Below are positions 16,952 to 25,346 of a stretch of DNA of 37,658 nucleotides, in pieces (position 1 is the stretch's first letter; each line of letters starts with the position of its first letter). The position numbers were made by a program, and so were the translations under genes. Source of the DNA: Frankia gtarii. Its GTDB lineage: Bacteria; Actinomycetota; Actinomycetes; Frankiales; Frankiaceae. The stretch covers positions 1 to 37,658 of the forward strand of contig NZ_JAMPTM010000032.1 in assembly GCF_025403375.1 (NCBI RefSeq), read 5' to 3'. The notes beneath the pieces were generated by a model, which was not told where the DNA came from, made no database searches, and saw only the letters and a list, made by a program, of their open reading frames with translations.

Positions 16952-18121
16952 ATGGATTTCGAGTTCACCGAGGACGATCGCGCGTTCGGCCGACGGTTCG
17001 CCGAGCTGCTCGACGAGAAGCTGCCCGCGGACTGGCAGGGCTTCTTCGCCGAGGACCGCGAGGCCCTGGCCTTCACCCGGGAGTTCTGTCGCGACCTCGG
17101 CCGCGCGGGCCTGCTCACGGTGAGCTGGCCGCTGGAGTACGGCGGCCAGGACGCCGGGGTCTGGAAGCAGACGCTGCTGCGTGAGCTGATGACGGCCAGC
17201 GGCGAGCCGCGCGGACCGCAGTACATGAACCTCAACTACATCGGTCCGCTGATCATGAAATTCGGTACCGCGGAGCAGAAGGCCCGCTTCCTGCCGCCGA
17301 TGGCCCGCGGGGAGGTCATCTGGACCCAGGGGTTCTCCGAGCCGGACGCCGGCTCCGACCTCGCCGCGCTGCGCACCCGCGCCGTCGACCACGGTGACCA
17401 TTTCCTCGTCACCGGGCAGAAGATCTGGTCCAGCTACGCCGACTCGCCGGCGGACTGGAACCTGCTGCTCGTCCGCACGAATCCCGACGCCGGCCGGCGT
17501 CGGGGCATGTCGGTGCTGCTCGTCGACATGACTTCGCCGGGCATCACCGTGCGCCCGATCGAGAGCATGGGCGGCTGGCACGAGATCAACGAGGTCTTCT
17601 ACGACGAGGTCCGGGTGCCACGCGACTGCCTGCTCGGCCCGCTCGACGAGGGCTGGGGGGTGATCGGTTCGGGGCTGACGCTCGAACGCATCGGCATCCC
17701 CCGCTACGCCCGCGCCCAGCGCGTCGTCGAGCGGCTGTGCGACCACGTCCGCGAGACCGGCCGCGCCGGTGAACCCGACGTCCGCCAGAAGCTCGCCGAC
17801 CTGCGGGTGCGCTGCGAGGCGGCGAAACTGCTCGCCTACCGGGCGATCTCACTGGTCGCCGCCGGGGCCAACCCGGCCGCCGAAGCCTCGACCGCCCGCA
17901 TCCACGCCACCCTGCTCGAACAGGCCGTCGGGCAGGTGGGCCTGGAGATCCTCGGCGCCAGCGGACGGCTCGGTTCTCCCACCGAGGACCACGCCCCGCT
18001 GCACGGGCTGGTCAAGCAGCAGTGGGTGCACAACATCCCGGCGACGATCGGCGCCGGGACCCTGGAGATCCAGAAGAACATCGTCGCCCAGACCGCCCTC
18101 GGCCTGCCGCGGTCGCGCTAG
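16952..18121 (+). CDS. Acyl-CoA dehydrogenase (catalytic-type subunit)
   Basis: A 389-residue FAD enzyme of full length. It has WPLEYGG, the FAD/substrate loop TQGFSEPDAGSDLAAL, GQKIWSSYA, and helix-G LERIGIPRY, whose Glu is in the position used as catalytic base by isovaleryl- and long-chain-type enzymes. The C-terminal GAGTLEIQKNIVA is also typical. The ATG has GAGG close upstream. It is followed by a second acyl-CoA dehydrogenase after 50 bases. This side-by-side arrangement matches heteromeric FadE pairs in actinobacterial steroid side-chain catabolism, where one subunit keeps the key residues. This one looks like the active partner (inference). Confidence 0.93.
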   Translation: MDFEFTEDDRAFGRRFAELLDEKLPADWQGFFAEDREALAFTREFCRDLGRAGLLTVSWPLEYGGQDAGVWKQTLLRELMTASGEPRGPQYMNLNYIGPLIMKFGTAEQKARFLPPMARGEVIWTQGFSEPDAGSDLAALRTRAVDHGDHFLVTGQKIWSSYADSPADWNLLLVRTNPDAGRRRGMSVLLVDMTSPGITVRPIESMGGWHEINEVFYDEVRVPRDCLLGPLDEGWGVIGSGLTLERIGIPRYARAQRVVERLCDHVRETGRAGEPDVRQKLADLRVRCEAAKLLAYRAISLVAAGANPAAEASTARIHATLLEQAVGQVGLEILGASGRLGSPTEDHAPLHGLVKQQWVHNIPATIGAGTLEIQKNIVAQTALGLPRSR

Positions 18122-18152
18122 GCCCACGACAACGCGCTAGGCCCACGACAAC
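18115..18152. repeat. 19-bp tandem duplication spanning a stop codon
   Basis: GCGCTAGGCCCACGACAAC occurs twice without change. The first copy holds the TAG stop of the upstream acyl-CoA dehydrogenase (18119-18121). Confidence 0.92.
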
Positions 18153-18171
18153 GGCAGAAGGAGGTGCGGGT

Positions 18172-19374
18172 GTGGATCTCACCCTGAGCGGCGAACAGCG
18201 CCTGCTCGCGGACACGGTGCGCGACCTGGTCGAGCGCGAGTGCCCGCCGGATCTCGTCCGCGAGATCGAGAAGTCCGAGCGGGGCTACGGCGACGGCCAC
18301 TGGAAGACGCTGGCCGACCTCGGCCTGACCGGTCTGCTGCTGGGCGAGGAGTTCGGCGGCGCCGGACAGGGCGTGCTGGACCTAGTGGTGGCCGCCGAGG
18401 AGCTTGGGCGGGGTGCGATGCCCACCCCGCTGCTGGCCTCGGCCGTGTTCGCCGCCACCGCCATCGACCTCGCCGGCAGCGCGGCACAGCGGGCCCGCTG
18501 GCTGCCGGCGATCGGCGCCGGCACGGCCATTGCCACCGTGGCCGTGCTGGAGCCGGGCGCCCGCGACGAATGGGGCGCACCGGACGCCGCCCTGACCCCG
18601 CACGGCGCCGGCCACCGGCTGACCGGCACGAAGATCCTCGTCCCCTACGCGCACGTCGCGGATGTTCTCGTCGTCGTCGTGGCGGTCGCTGGCGCCGGTC
18701 CGGGCAGCGGGCGTGGCCTCGTGCTCGTCGACCCGGCCGCGCCCGGGGTGACCCTGCGCCGCCAGCACGACGGCGGCGGCGAGCCGGTGTTCGAGGTCGT
18801 CCTGCGCGATGTCGAGGTGAACGCCGAGGACCTGCTCGGCACGCCGGCGGTGGCCGGCCCCGCCCTGGCCGTGGCGCTGGACCGGATGACCGTGGCGAGC
18901 ACGGCCTACGCGATCGGCGGGGCGCAGCGGGCCCTGGATCTCAGCGTCGAACACGCCCGCAGCCGCCGCCAGTTCGGCCAGCCGATCGGCGCCTTCCAGT
19001 CGGTGGCGCACCGCTGCGTCGACATGCTCACCGACGTGGAGGCCTGCCGCTACCTGTGCTACCAGGCCGCCTGGAAACTCGACGCCGCCGCGAACACCGA
19101 TGCCGCCGCGAATCCCGATGCTGCTGCGAATCCCGACGCCGCCGCGGAGCTCGGCACGCCGGGCGGGGCCGACTTCGAAGTCGCGGCGGCGAAGTCGTTC
19201 GCCAACGACGCGATCCGCCGGGTGTTCACCCACGCCCACCAGGTGCACGGCGCCATCGGCTTCTCCATGGAACACGATCTGCAACTGCACTCCCGGCGGG
19301 GCAAGACCTTCGAGCTGAGTTACGGCGGGTCGACCTGGCACCGGGAACGCGTCGCCCGCGCCCTGGACCTGTGA
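18172..19374 (+). CDS. Acyl-CoA dehydrogenase-like protein (probable partner subunit)
   Basis: A 400-residue acyl-CoA dehydrogenase-fold protein. LLGEEFGGAGQG and the C-terminal domain (ARSRRQFGQPIGAFQSVAH, HQVHGAIGFSMEHDL) are clear. The FAD-loop motif is degenerate (VAVLEPGARDEWGA) and helix G reads LDRMTVAS, with Asp where the catalytic Glu would be. That fits the non-catalytic or FAD-arginine-donating half of a heterotetramer with the gene just upstream (inference). GTG 18172 has AAGGAGG six bases before. An insertion at about residues 305-325 is a 6-residue repeat (NPDAAA-type, three copies) encoded by 18-bp units at about 19090-19145. It may be a surface loop. Confidence 0.9.
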   Translation: MDLTLSGEQRLLADTVRDLVERECPPDLVREIEKSERGYGDGHWKTLADLGLTGLLLGEEFGGAGQGVLDLVVAAEELGRGAMPTPLLASAVFAATAIDLAGSAAQRARWLPAIGAGTAIATVAVLEPGARDEWGAPDAALTPHGAGHRLTGTKILVPYAHVADVLVVVVAVAGAGPGSGRGLVLVDPAAPGVTLRRQHDGGGEPVFEVVLRDVEVNAEDLLGTPAVAGPALAVALDRMTVASTAYAIGGAQRALDLSVEHARSRRQFGQPIGAFQSVAHRCVDMLTDVEACRYLCYQAAWKLDAAANTDAAANPDAAANPDAAAELGTPGGADFEVAAAKSFANDAIRRVFTHAHQVHGAIGFSMEHDLQLHSRRGKTFELSYGGSTWHRERVARALDL

Positions 19375-19392
19375 TCACCGCATCTGTGATCG

Positions 19393-19416
19393 CCCCCGGC
19401 CGCCACCGGCCGGGGG
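19393..19416 (+). terminator. 10-bp-stem hairpin
   Basis: Perfect arms CCCCCGGCCG and CGGCCGGGGG with a four-base loop lie 19 bases after the acyl-CoA dehydrogenase stop and 34 before the next gene. It may terminate or attenuate. Confidence 0.75.
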
Positions 19417-19449
19417 TCTGATCGGGAGAACCATCGAGAGGGGTCAGAA

Positions 19450-20595
19450 GTGTCATCGATGAAGGTGGGAGTCCTGCAGGACTTCCTGATGCCGCAGGCG
19501 TCGCAGCAGGTCATGCTCGACGCGCTGCGGCTGGCGTTCGACGAGTCCTACGCCGACGGCGAGATCGACCGTCCCGTCGAGCTGGTGCTGCGGGCCGTCG
19601 ACGGCCTGCCCCGCGGGACGAGCTTCGACGTGCTCAACGCCTGGAAGGAACTCGAGGCCGAGGGCGTCCTGGTGATCTTCGGCCCGTGGGCGTCGGACAA
19701 CGTGCTGGCGATCCGCAACTACGTCGAGGACGTCGGCCACATTCCCACCCTGTCGATGAGCGGCACCGACCGCTGGTACGGCGAGTGGTGCTTCTGCATC
19801 AACAACGGCTCGTTACCGGAGGAGCCGTACCTGCTGTCGAACTACCTGGGGGTGCGCGGCGTCGAGTCCGTCGCCGTCGTCTACGACAAGTGCGTGCCAG
19901 GGGAGGAGTACACCCGGTTCTTCCGGGACGCCTGCGCCTTCGACGGAGTGAAGATCGCCATCGAGGAACCGATCAACATGCTCGACACCGACCTGAGCCC
20001 GGCGCTGGCCCGGCTGCAGGCCTCGGGCGCCGACGCGATCGCCTACCTCGGCTGGGGGCTGACCGCGACCCACCTCAACACCGCCCTGGACGGCACCGGC
20101 TGGGACCCGGTGAAGGTGATGAGCTCGGGGTTCATGGCGGCGCCGTTCCTGCCCGGCGGCCTGAAGAGCATCGCCGGCTGGGTCGGCGTCGACCAGTACG
20201 ACGAGGACAACGTCGTCGGCCAGGACTTCCTGGACCGGTTCGAGACGCGGTTCGGCTACCGGCCGGCGAACTTCTTCTCCGTGCTGTGCTACGACTTCGG
20301 CGTCGTCATCGCCCGCGGCCTGTCGAAGGCCACGCCGCTGTCGCCCGACGGCGTGAAGGAGGGCCTGGAGAAGGTGAAGATGGTCCCCGCGGCCACCGGC
20401 GGCCCCGGCGGGGTGTTCAGCTTCGGCCCGCACGCCCGGCGCGCCTGGCTGACGCCGCACTTCATCGTCCTGCGCGAACCGGACCCGGCCGCGGAGGTCG
20501 CCGACCTCACGTCCGGACCGGGCAGCATCCTGCGCCACCGGTACACCGCCCGCTCCCGCAGCGAGCGTCTCGGCACAGCGGGGAGCACCCAGTGA
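19450..20595 (+). CDS. Leucine-binding-type ligand-binding protein without signal peptide
   Basis: A 381-residue type-1 periplasmic-binding-protein fold (Peripla_BP_6). It starts directly with VSSMKVGVLQDFLMPQASQQVM, the first beta strand, and has no hydrophobic or twin-arginine leader. Core features include EGVLVIFGPWASDN, HIPTLSMSGTDRWYGEW, SVAVVYDKCVPGEEY and FFSVLCYDFGVVIARGL. GTG 19450 has GAGAGGGG at good spacing; ATG 19459 is also possible. Neither adds a signal, and upstream sequence is a terminator. It may work inside the cell as a sensor or carrier, or be a cytoplasmic enzyme-associated protein. It sits between acyl-CoA dehydrogenase and enoyl-CoA hydratase genes. Confidence 0.88.
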   Translation: MSSMKVGVLQDFLMPQASQQVMLDALRLAFDESYADGEIDRPVELVLRAVDGLPRGTSFDVLNAWKELEAEGVLVIFGPWASDNVLAIRNYVEDVGHIPTLSMSGTDRWYGEWCFCINNGSLPEEPYLLSNYLGVRGVESVAVVYDKCVPGEEYTRFFRDACAFDGVKIAIEEPINMLDTDLSPALARLQASGADAIAYLGWGLTATHLNTALDGTGWDPVKVMSSGFMAAPFLPGGLKSIAGWVGVDQYDEDNVVGQDFLDRFETRFGYRPANFFSVLCYDFGVVIARGLSKATPLSPDGVKEGLEKVKMVPAATGGPGGVFSFGPHARRAWLTPHFIVLREPDPAAEVADLTSGPGSILRHRYTARSRSERLGTAGSTQ

Positions 20596-20666
20596 CGGAG
20601 CATCTCCAGTGACGGAGCGTACTCAGTGACGGAGCGCACCCAGTGACGGAGCGCACCCAGTGACCC
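20590..20666. repeat. 17-bp tandem repeat, 4.5 units, starting at a stop codon
   Basis: CAGTGACGGAGCGCACC and variants repeat from 20590. The TGA in the first unit is the stop of the ligand-binding protein gene. Two adjacent units (20624-20657) are identical. Confidence 0.92.
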
Positions 20667-20691
20667 GGCGGCGAAGCGGAGCCTCGGCCGG

Positions 20692-21492
20692 ATGAGCGAG
20701 CACTTCCGCCGTGAGCTCGACGACGGCGTCCTGACGATCACCTTCACCCGCGACGACAAGCTCAACGCCGTCAGCGCCCCGATGCTGGCGGCGCTGCGCG
20801 GCGCCGTCGCCGACCTCGGCGACGACGACGCCGTCCGGGTGCTGGTGATCACCGCCGAGGGGCGGCACTTCACCGCCGGCATGGACATCACCACGATCGA
20901 CACCGGGATGGGCTTCGAGCCCGACGGCAGCGTCAACGGGCGCTCGGTGCGGCGCATCTACCGGGCGCTGCACCTGCTCATGGACGAGATCGAGGCGATC
21001 GAGAAGCCGGTGATCCTCGCCGCACAGGGGCCCTGCCGCGGCTTCGGCCTCGAACTCGCCGTGTCGTGTGACTTCCGCTTCGCCGCGCCGCGGACCACCT
21101 TCGCCCTGCCGGAGGTGCCCAACCTGGGGGTGCTGCCCGGCTCCGGCGGCATCAGCCGGCTGACCCGGCTCGTCGGCCCGCACTGGGCGCGGTGGATGGC
21201 GATGGCCGCCCGCCCCGTCGACGCCGAGCGGGCGCTGACGATCGGCCTCGTCCACGACGTGTTCGCCGACGCGGAGTTCGCGGCCAGCGTGCGGGAGTTC
21301 GCCCGCTCGCTGGTCGCGCTGTCCCCGCAGGCCCTCGGCCTGGCCAAGCTCGCCATTGACGCGGCCGCCAGCGTCGACCGCACCACCGCCCGCGACTTCG
21401 ACCGGGTCGCCAACACCCTGCTGCTGACCTCCCAGGAGCACCTGGCCAAGGTGCGTGCCTTCCAGCAGCGGGCCGCCGCCCCGCGCGAGTAA
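20692..21492 (+). CDS. Enoyl-CoA hydratase/isomerase (crotonase) family protein
   Basis: A 266-residue crotonase. FTAGMD is the first oxyanion-hole region, and GPCRGFGLELAVSCDFRFA supplies the second oxyanion Gly and the first catalytic Glu (E121). LPEVPNLGVLPGSGG carries the second (E141), so hydratase activity is plausible. The ATG is preceded by only a weak GGAGCC. The gene follows the repeat array and precedes a damaged SDR, consistent with sequential hydration and 3-hydroxyacyl oxidation in a beta-oxidation-like sequence. Confidence 0.92.
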   Translation: MSEHFRRELDDGVLTITFTRDDKLNAVSAPMLAALRGAVADLGDDDAVRVLVITAEGRHFTAGMDITTIDTGMGFEPDGSVNGRSVRRIYRALHLLMDEIEAIEKPVILAAQGPCRGFGLELAVSCDFRFAAPRTTFALPEVPNLGVLPGSGGISRLTRLVGPHWARWMAMAARPVDAERALTIGLVHDVFADAEFAASVREFARSLVALSPQALGLAKLAIDAAASVDRTTARDFDRVANTLLLTSQEHLAKVRAFQQRAAAPRE

Positions 21493-21542
21493 CCGCCACG
21501 CGCGAGCGGCCCATCGCGCGCCTGTTCGAGGGGAACGACGAG

Positions 21543-22425
21543 ATGGATCTCGGTTTACGCGGGAAGGTGGCCGTCGTCACCGGCGCGTCGAAGGGGATGG
21601 GCCGGTGGACGGCGCTGGAGCTCGCCCGTGAGGGCGCGGACGTGGTCGTCGTCGCCCGCGGCGCCGAGGCGCTCGCCAGCGTCGCCGGGCAGATCGAGGC
21701 GCTCGGTGTGCGCGCGCTGGCGGTGCCGGCCGACCTCGCGACCGCGGCCGGCACCGAGGAGCTGTTCGACCGGGTGCGCGGCGTCTTCGGTGGCTGCGAC
21801 ATCCTGGTCAACACCCTGGGCAGCGACGAGTACGACTACCTGCCCCTGGCGGAGACCTCCGACGAGCTGTTCCAGGCGCATCTGGAGATCGGGCTCATGG
21901 CCGGGGTGCGGACCTGCCGGGCGGCGATCCCGCTGATGCGCTCCCGCGGCGGCGGCGCGATCGTCAACCTGGCCGCGATGTCGATCCGCAAGCAGTACCC
22001 GACGATGGTCGCCTACACGGCGGCGAAGGCGGCGCTGGCGAGCGTGTCGAAGAACCTCGCCCGCGCCCACGGACCCGACGGCATCCGGGAACACGGTCTG
22101 CCCCGGGGCGATCCTGACCGAGGGCGTCCGCGAGAAGATCGAGCAGTTCGGGCCGCAGCGGTGGGTCGCGCCCGACGCCCTGGCCGCCTCGGTGGCCGCG
22201 CCAAGCGCACCGGAGGCGCCGAGCATGCTGGTGGCGCCGAGCACCGAGGAGGTCTTCCTCGCGATCTCCCGCGACATGGGCGGCGCCGGCCGCGGCCTGG
22301 TCCCCGATCTCGGCCGCCCCGGCCGCCCCGAGGAGATCGCCGCCGCCATTGTTTTCCTGTGCAGCGCACGCGCCGGCTACATCACCGGTTCCCTGCTCAA
22401 CGTCGACGGCGGCTCGGACTTCTAG
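21543..22425 (+). pseudogene. SDR-family dehydrogenase with an apparent frameshift
   Basis: The first frame encodes TGASKGMG (coenzyme loop, about residue 13), DILVNTLGS, the catalytic Ser in VNLAAMS and YTAAK (catalytic Tyr/Lys), up to GIR. At about 22089 the frame is lost. Reading on in the frame starting AAC at 22090 gives [16 protein letters not shown], then [30 protein letters not shown] and a TAG at 22423-22425, the normal SDR ending. The expected GGG/GTG-AAC stretch appears to have lost two bases (CGG-G-AAC). Either a recent mutation or a sequencing error explains this. If intact it would be a roughly 293-residue 3-hydroxyacyl or alcohol dehydrogenase acting after the hydratase. Confidence 0.88.
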
Positions 22426-22674
22426 CCCGACTCGGACCTTCCGGCCAGGTTCCGATTCTCTGCCCCGGATCGGCCGGCCGGGGCGGGCCTGGCCTTCCAG
22501 CACTGCACGGATACCTGTGCGTGGTCCATCGAGTGCGGCGAGGGCGTGCAGGTCAGTTGCTCGGCGGCGGGGTCGGCGGGCTGGCGTCGGACCGATGTTG
22601 CACATCCCCCTCCGGTCGCCGCGACCGCACCACCCCCAGCGCCGTTCTCGTCTCTACTCTGATATCCCCGGTGC

Positions 22675-23301
22675 TCAGCTACCGTGAGTGATGTCGAAGA
22701 TCCCGGAATCCCTGTACACGCACGTCGCAGTGCTCGATCCGTCGAACGTGACTATCGTCGGCGAGTACAGCTCAGACTCCGAAACCACGTCTCCGGGGCG
22801 GAAGGGCCCCAGCGCGACATAATATGACGGGTTGGGTGTGTACTGCAGGCCGGCGTTCCGCTGGGTGAGTCGGACGAAGGTGGCGAAGCCGCTCATACCT
22901 ACTCCGACGGCGCCACGATCGGGGCTTTCGGCGCCGGGTACCGACGCGTCTTCATCGATGATCAGGGAGTCGCTTCTCTCGGTATTCCGCGACGTCGCGG
23001 TGAACTCGAAACCTCCGTTCCGGTAGGTAAGAGTCGCAGCGTTGTCGTACAGGTCGGCGCCCACCACCTGTGCGGCCAGGTAATTGACTCCGGGCGCCAG
23101 ATTTCCAGCCTGGCCCCACACGAAGTTGTACTCCGTAGTCCAGGGGAACCGAACCTGGCTCTGTGGGCCGCAGGTCCTCGAAAACCAGGCCAGCGACAGC
23201 ATGTCAGGTGGCAGAGCAGCGTCCTTCTGGAAGATTATCGCCCTGACCCCGTCGAGGAGCGAGTCGTTGAATACGGTGATTTCGCGCAATTTTCTGTGCA
23301 T
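22675..23301 (-). CDS. Beta-rich protein of unknown function (possibly RhiA-like)
   Basis: A 208-residue protein with no signal peptide or membrane segment. It is unlike its metabolic neighbours, with many aromatic and Asn/Thr/Ser residues. Stretches such as MLSLAWFSRTCGPQSQVRF, TEYNFVWGQAGNLAPGV and SYYVALGPFRPGDVVSESE suggest a beta-sandwich. They recall small proteins annotated as RhiA in rhizobia and pseudomonads, a resemblance from memory that I cannot test. The ATG at 23301 has AAAGG eight bases upstream. It lies downstream of a related-looking beta-rich gene on the same strand, separated by a terminator-like hairpin. Confidence 0.7.
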   Translation of the reverse strand: MHRKLREITVFNDSLLDGVRAIIFQKDAALPPDMLSLAWFSRTCGPQSQVRFPWTTEYNFVWGQAGNLAPGVNYLAAQVVGADLYDNAATLTYRNGGFEFTATSRNTERSDSLIIDEDASVPGAESPDRGAVGVGMSGFATFVRLTQRNAGLQYTPNPSYYVALGPFRPGDVVSESELYSPTIVTFDGSSTATCVYRDSGIFDITHGS

Positions 23302-23482
23302 TTCGTGCGCCTTTCCGGACGTGCACCTGGATACGCCCAGAAACGGGCTCGCCGCTGTGGACGGCGGCGGTGGTCCTCGGCGGCTGGCAGGCGCTGCGCA
23401 GCTGGGACGCGTGACCGCCGGTGCGCACGACGCCCGCAGAGCTGCGCCGGGACGGCCACCGAGTGCGCGGTGACCACCGGTC

Positions 23483-23512
23483 CGGGACCTCTGCCTTGCG
23501 GCAGCGGTCCCG
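23483..23512 (-). terminator. 13-bp-stem hairpin between the two beta-rich genes
   Basis: Arms at 23483-23495 and 23500-23512 pair with one mismatch around a TTGC loop. On the minus strand it lies 35 bases after the stop of the gene at 23547. Confidence 0.7.
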
Positions 23513-23546
23513 GTCATCGGTCCACTATTCCGGCAGATCGGGCAGA

Positions 23547-24278
23547 TCAGGCCAGTTGCTGGGCGTTCAGGCTCGTGAGGTGTTCCTGAGCGGGGTCCTC
23601 GGTCGGGTAGAGGACCTGGATGTCGATGAGGAGATCCGCCTCGGGCTCGACGGTGTGATCGCCGCCCGGGGGAGAGGCGAGCAGGACGCTGCCCTCGGTG
23701 CCGTCACGGAGGATCTGGCCCCAGAAGACGTCGCTGAAACCCTTGAACAGCGAGGTTCCCTCCGGTAGATCACCGAAACCGAGGGCCCATTTCACGACCC
23801 GCGTCGTCGAGGCGCTTACGGTGATCCGATAGGAGTAGACCACCTTTCCCGCGTCCTGCCATTTTCCCCGGAACTCCTGCCTGACGACCAGGTTCCCCAC
23901 GAAAGGAGCGGCCCGTGCGGACTGGGCCTGGTCGTTCCAGGTGCCGTTCGGGCTTTCGGCCATGGCGACGCGGATCAGGTTCGCGATCGAGGAGTTCCGG
24001 TCCACCGGCAGAGCATGCCCCTGCTGGCTGGCCGCGGAGAACAGCGTGTTGTCCTCGTCCGTGTTGTTGACGACGGCGCTGACCCCGTCACCGCTGTGGT
24101 CGAATCCGTACTCGGCGAAGTCGTCGACATAGATGCCCGACGGAATTACCAGGATCTTGTCGCCGACGCCCGATTGCTGACCGGCGTTGAACTCGACGGC
24201 ACGGTAGAGGCAGAAGCTGCCTTCGGGGCATGCTTCCTGCCCTTTCCCGTAAATCAACTGGGCGCGCTTTTCGCTCAT
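23547..24278 (-). CDS. Protein with peptidase-inhibitor-I36-like N-terminal domain
   Basis: A 243-residue protein. Residues about 14-75 (ACPEGSFCLYRAVEFNAG, then YGFDHSGDGVSAVVNNT) follow the C-P-x-G-x-x-C-L-Y ... NNT pattern of actinobacterial I36/beta-gamma-crystallin-like domains. These are normally exported, yet no signal peptide is present here. The C-terminal half (VVYSYRITVSAS, LGFGDLPEGTSLFKGFSD, LLIDIQVLYP) is beta-rich and unrecognised. The ATG at 24278 lacks a strong ribosome site. It and the following gene form a short island unrelated to the catabolic genes. Confidence 0.7.
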   Translation of the reverse strand: MSEKRAQLIYGKGQEACPEGSFCLYRAVEFNAGQQSGVGDKILVIPSGIYVDDFAEYGFDHSGDGVSAVVNNTDEDNTLFSAASQQGHALPVDRNSSIANLIRVAMAESPNGTWNDQAQSARAAPFVGNLVVRQEFRGKWQDAGKVVYSYRITVSASTTRVVKWALGFGDLPEGTSLFKGFSDVFWGQILRDGTEGSVLLASPPGGDHTVEPEADLLIDIQVLYPTEDPAQEHLTSLNAQQLA

Positions 24279-24613
24279 CGCATCCGGCTTTCTGTCGAAT
24301 CGAAAATTCTCGAATCTGCCGATACTTTATTATCCCGGGCGATTATTCAATCATCGTGGCTTCGTCCGGCTCCGTCTCCAGTGGGAGTGCCCGGTTTTAG
24401 GCGGGGACAGACTCCGACCGAGGACCCGCTGTGGGCGGTTCCGGCACTAATACCTGCTCACCTGTGGACGCGCGAGGCCCCGGACCGGCAGCGAGGGGGC
24501 GACCACCGGCCCGGAATCGTCTTTGTTCGCGACGATCTCGGTGGTGCCATCCCGCCGCCCGCTCGCCGGGCAGGCCGCTCGATGGCCGCGCAGACGCGCC
24601 GCCGCCGAGCCGG
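24279..24613. promoter_or_regulatory. Intergenic region upstream of the I36-like gene
   Basis: No gene is supported. The part nearest the I36-like gene is AT-rich, unusual for this window, and includes ACTTTATTATCCC (24324-24336). A 17-bp near-palindrome, CGATTATTCAATCATCG, lies at 24340-24356 (two mismatched pairs). This could be a repressor site over the minus-strand promoter. Confidence 0.45.
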
Positions 24614-25324
24614 TCACACCCTGGTAGGGCCTCGCGGTTCGCCGCCTGGGCGGCGCGCTGGTTGGGCTGACCCGCTGGAACCATCTGGCGTGGTCGGCGT
24701 GGTGCCCCGGCGGTGGGCGAGATCGGCGTGGACGTCGTCGGCGTGGGCGATCGTCGACAGCAGGCGCAGCAGGTTGGCGACGATCCACGTGTGCGACTCG
24801 GCGCTCGCCCCAGCTGCCGCGTCCTCGACGAGGACACTGCGGTAGCCGCGGTCGGTCGCGCCGAGGGCGCCGGCGAGCAGCGCCACATTCGTCGACACGC
24901 CGGTCAGGACGACCGTGTCGATCCGCAGGTTACGCAGGGTGGAGTCGAGGTCGGTGCCATACCACATCGCCAGGCCCGAGCGGCGTGTGCTGACGTAGTC
25001 GCCGGGCAGGGGCGCAACCTGGGGCATCGGCTCGGCCTGCGGCGTGCCGGCGAGCACCCGCCGTTCGCGGCGGACCTTCGCCGAGACCGGGTTGGTGTCG
25101 CTGAACGCGCCGAAGTCCGGCCGGTGCGCGACGTGGATGTGCACGACCGGTAGCCCGAGCGCGCGGAAGTCCGCGGCGAGCGCGGCGATGCGCGCCAGGA
25201 TGCCGCGGGTGGCGGCCTGCTCGGCCAGCCCGCCGAAGATGGCGAGTTCGGGGTCGAGGGTGCCGCGCAGGCATTCGCTGACGACCAGCGCGGCGCGCTC
25301 GCCGCAGTCGAGTCCGTGGACCAT
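24614..25324 (-). CDS. Isochorismatase-like (cysteine hydrolase fold) protein lacking the canonical catalytic residues
   Basis: A 236-residue protein. The fold is recognisable from ALVVSECLRG (first strand), GLPVVHIHVAH, VVLTGVSTNVALLAGALGATDRGY and VLVEDAAAG. The usual catalytic Asp after strand 1 (DMQ-type) is replaced by SECLRG. The nucleophile Cys of the TNVCV motif is Ala, so ordinary hydrolase chemistry is doubtful. Actinobacteria have a subgroup with this pattern and no known role. The ATG at 25324 lies 22 bases after the acyl-CoA synthetase gene's stop, so the two are probably co-transcribed. The last 30 residues are a Pro/Gly/Ser-rich tail. Confidence 0.82.
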   Translation of the reverse strand: MVHGLDCGERAALVVSECLRGTLDPELAIFGGLAEQAATRGILARIAALAADFRALGLPVVHIHVAHRPDFGAFSDTNPVSAKVRRERRVLAGTPQAEPMPQVAPLPGDYVSTRRSGLAMWYGTDLDSTLRNLRIDTVVLTGVSTNVALLAGALGATDRGYRSVLVEDAAAGASAESHTWIVANLLRLLSTIAHADDVHADLAHRRGTTPTTPDGSSGSAQPARRPGGEPRGPTRV

Positions 25325-25346
25325 CGCGCCGATCCGTCCGGGCCGC

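Noticed and set aside
22085-22095. Programmed frameshift in the SDR
   Set aside because: No slippery heptamer or pseudoknot is visible; a small deletion or sequencing error is more likely.
24397-24888. Possible small genes between the I36-like and isochorismatase-like genes
   Set aside because: Frames there are GC-rich low-complexity with no recognisable domain or ribosome site, and overlap the isochorismatase tail.
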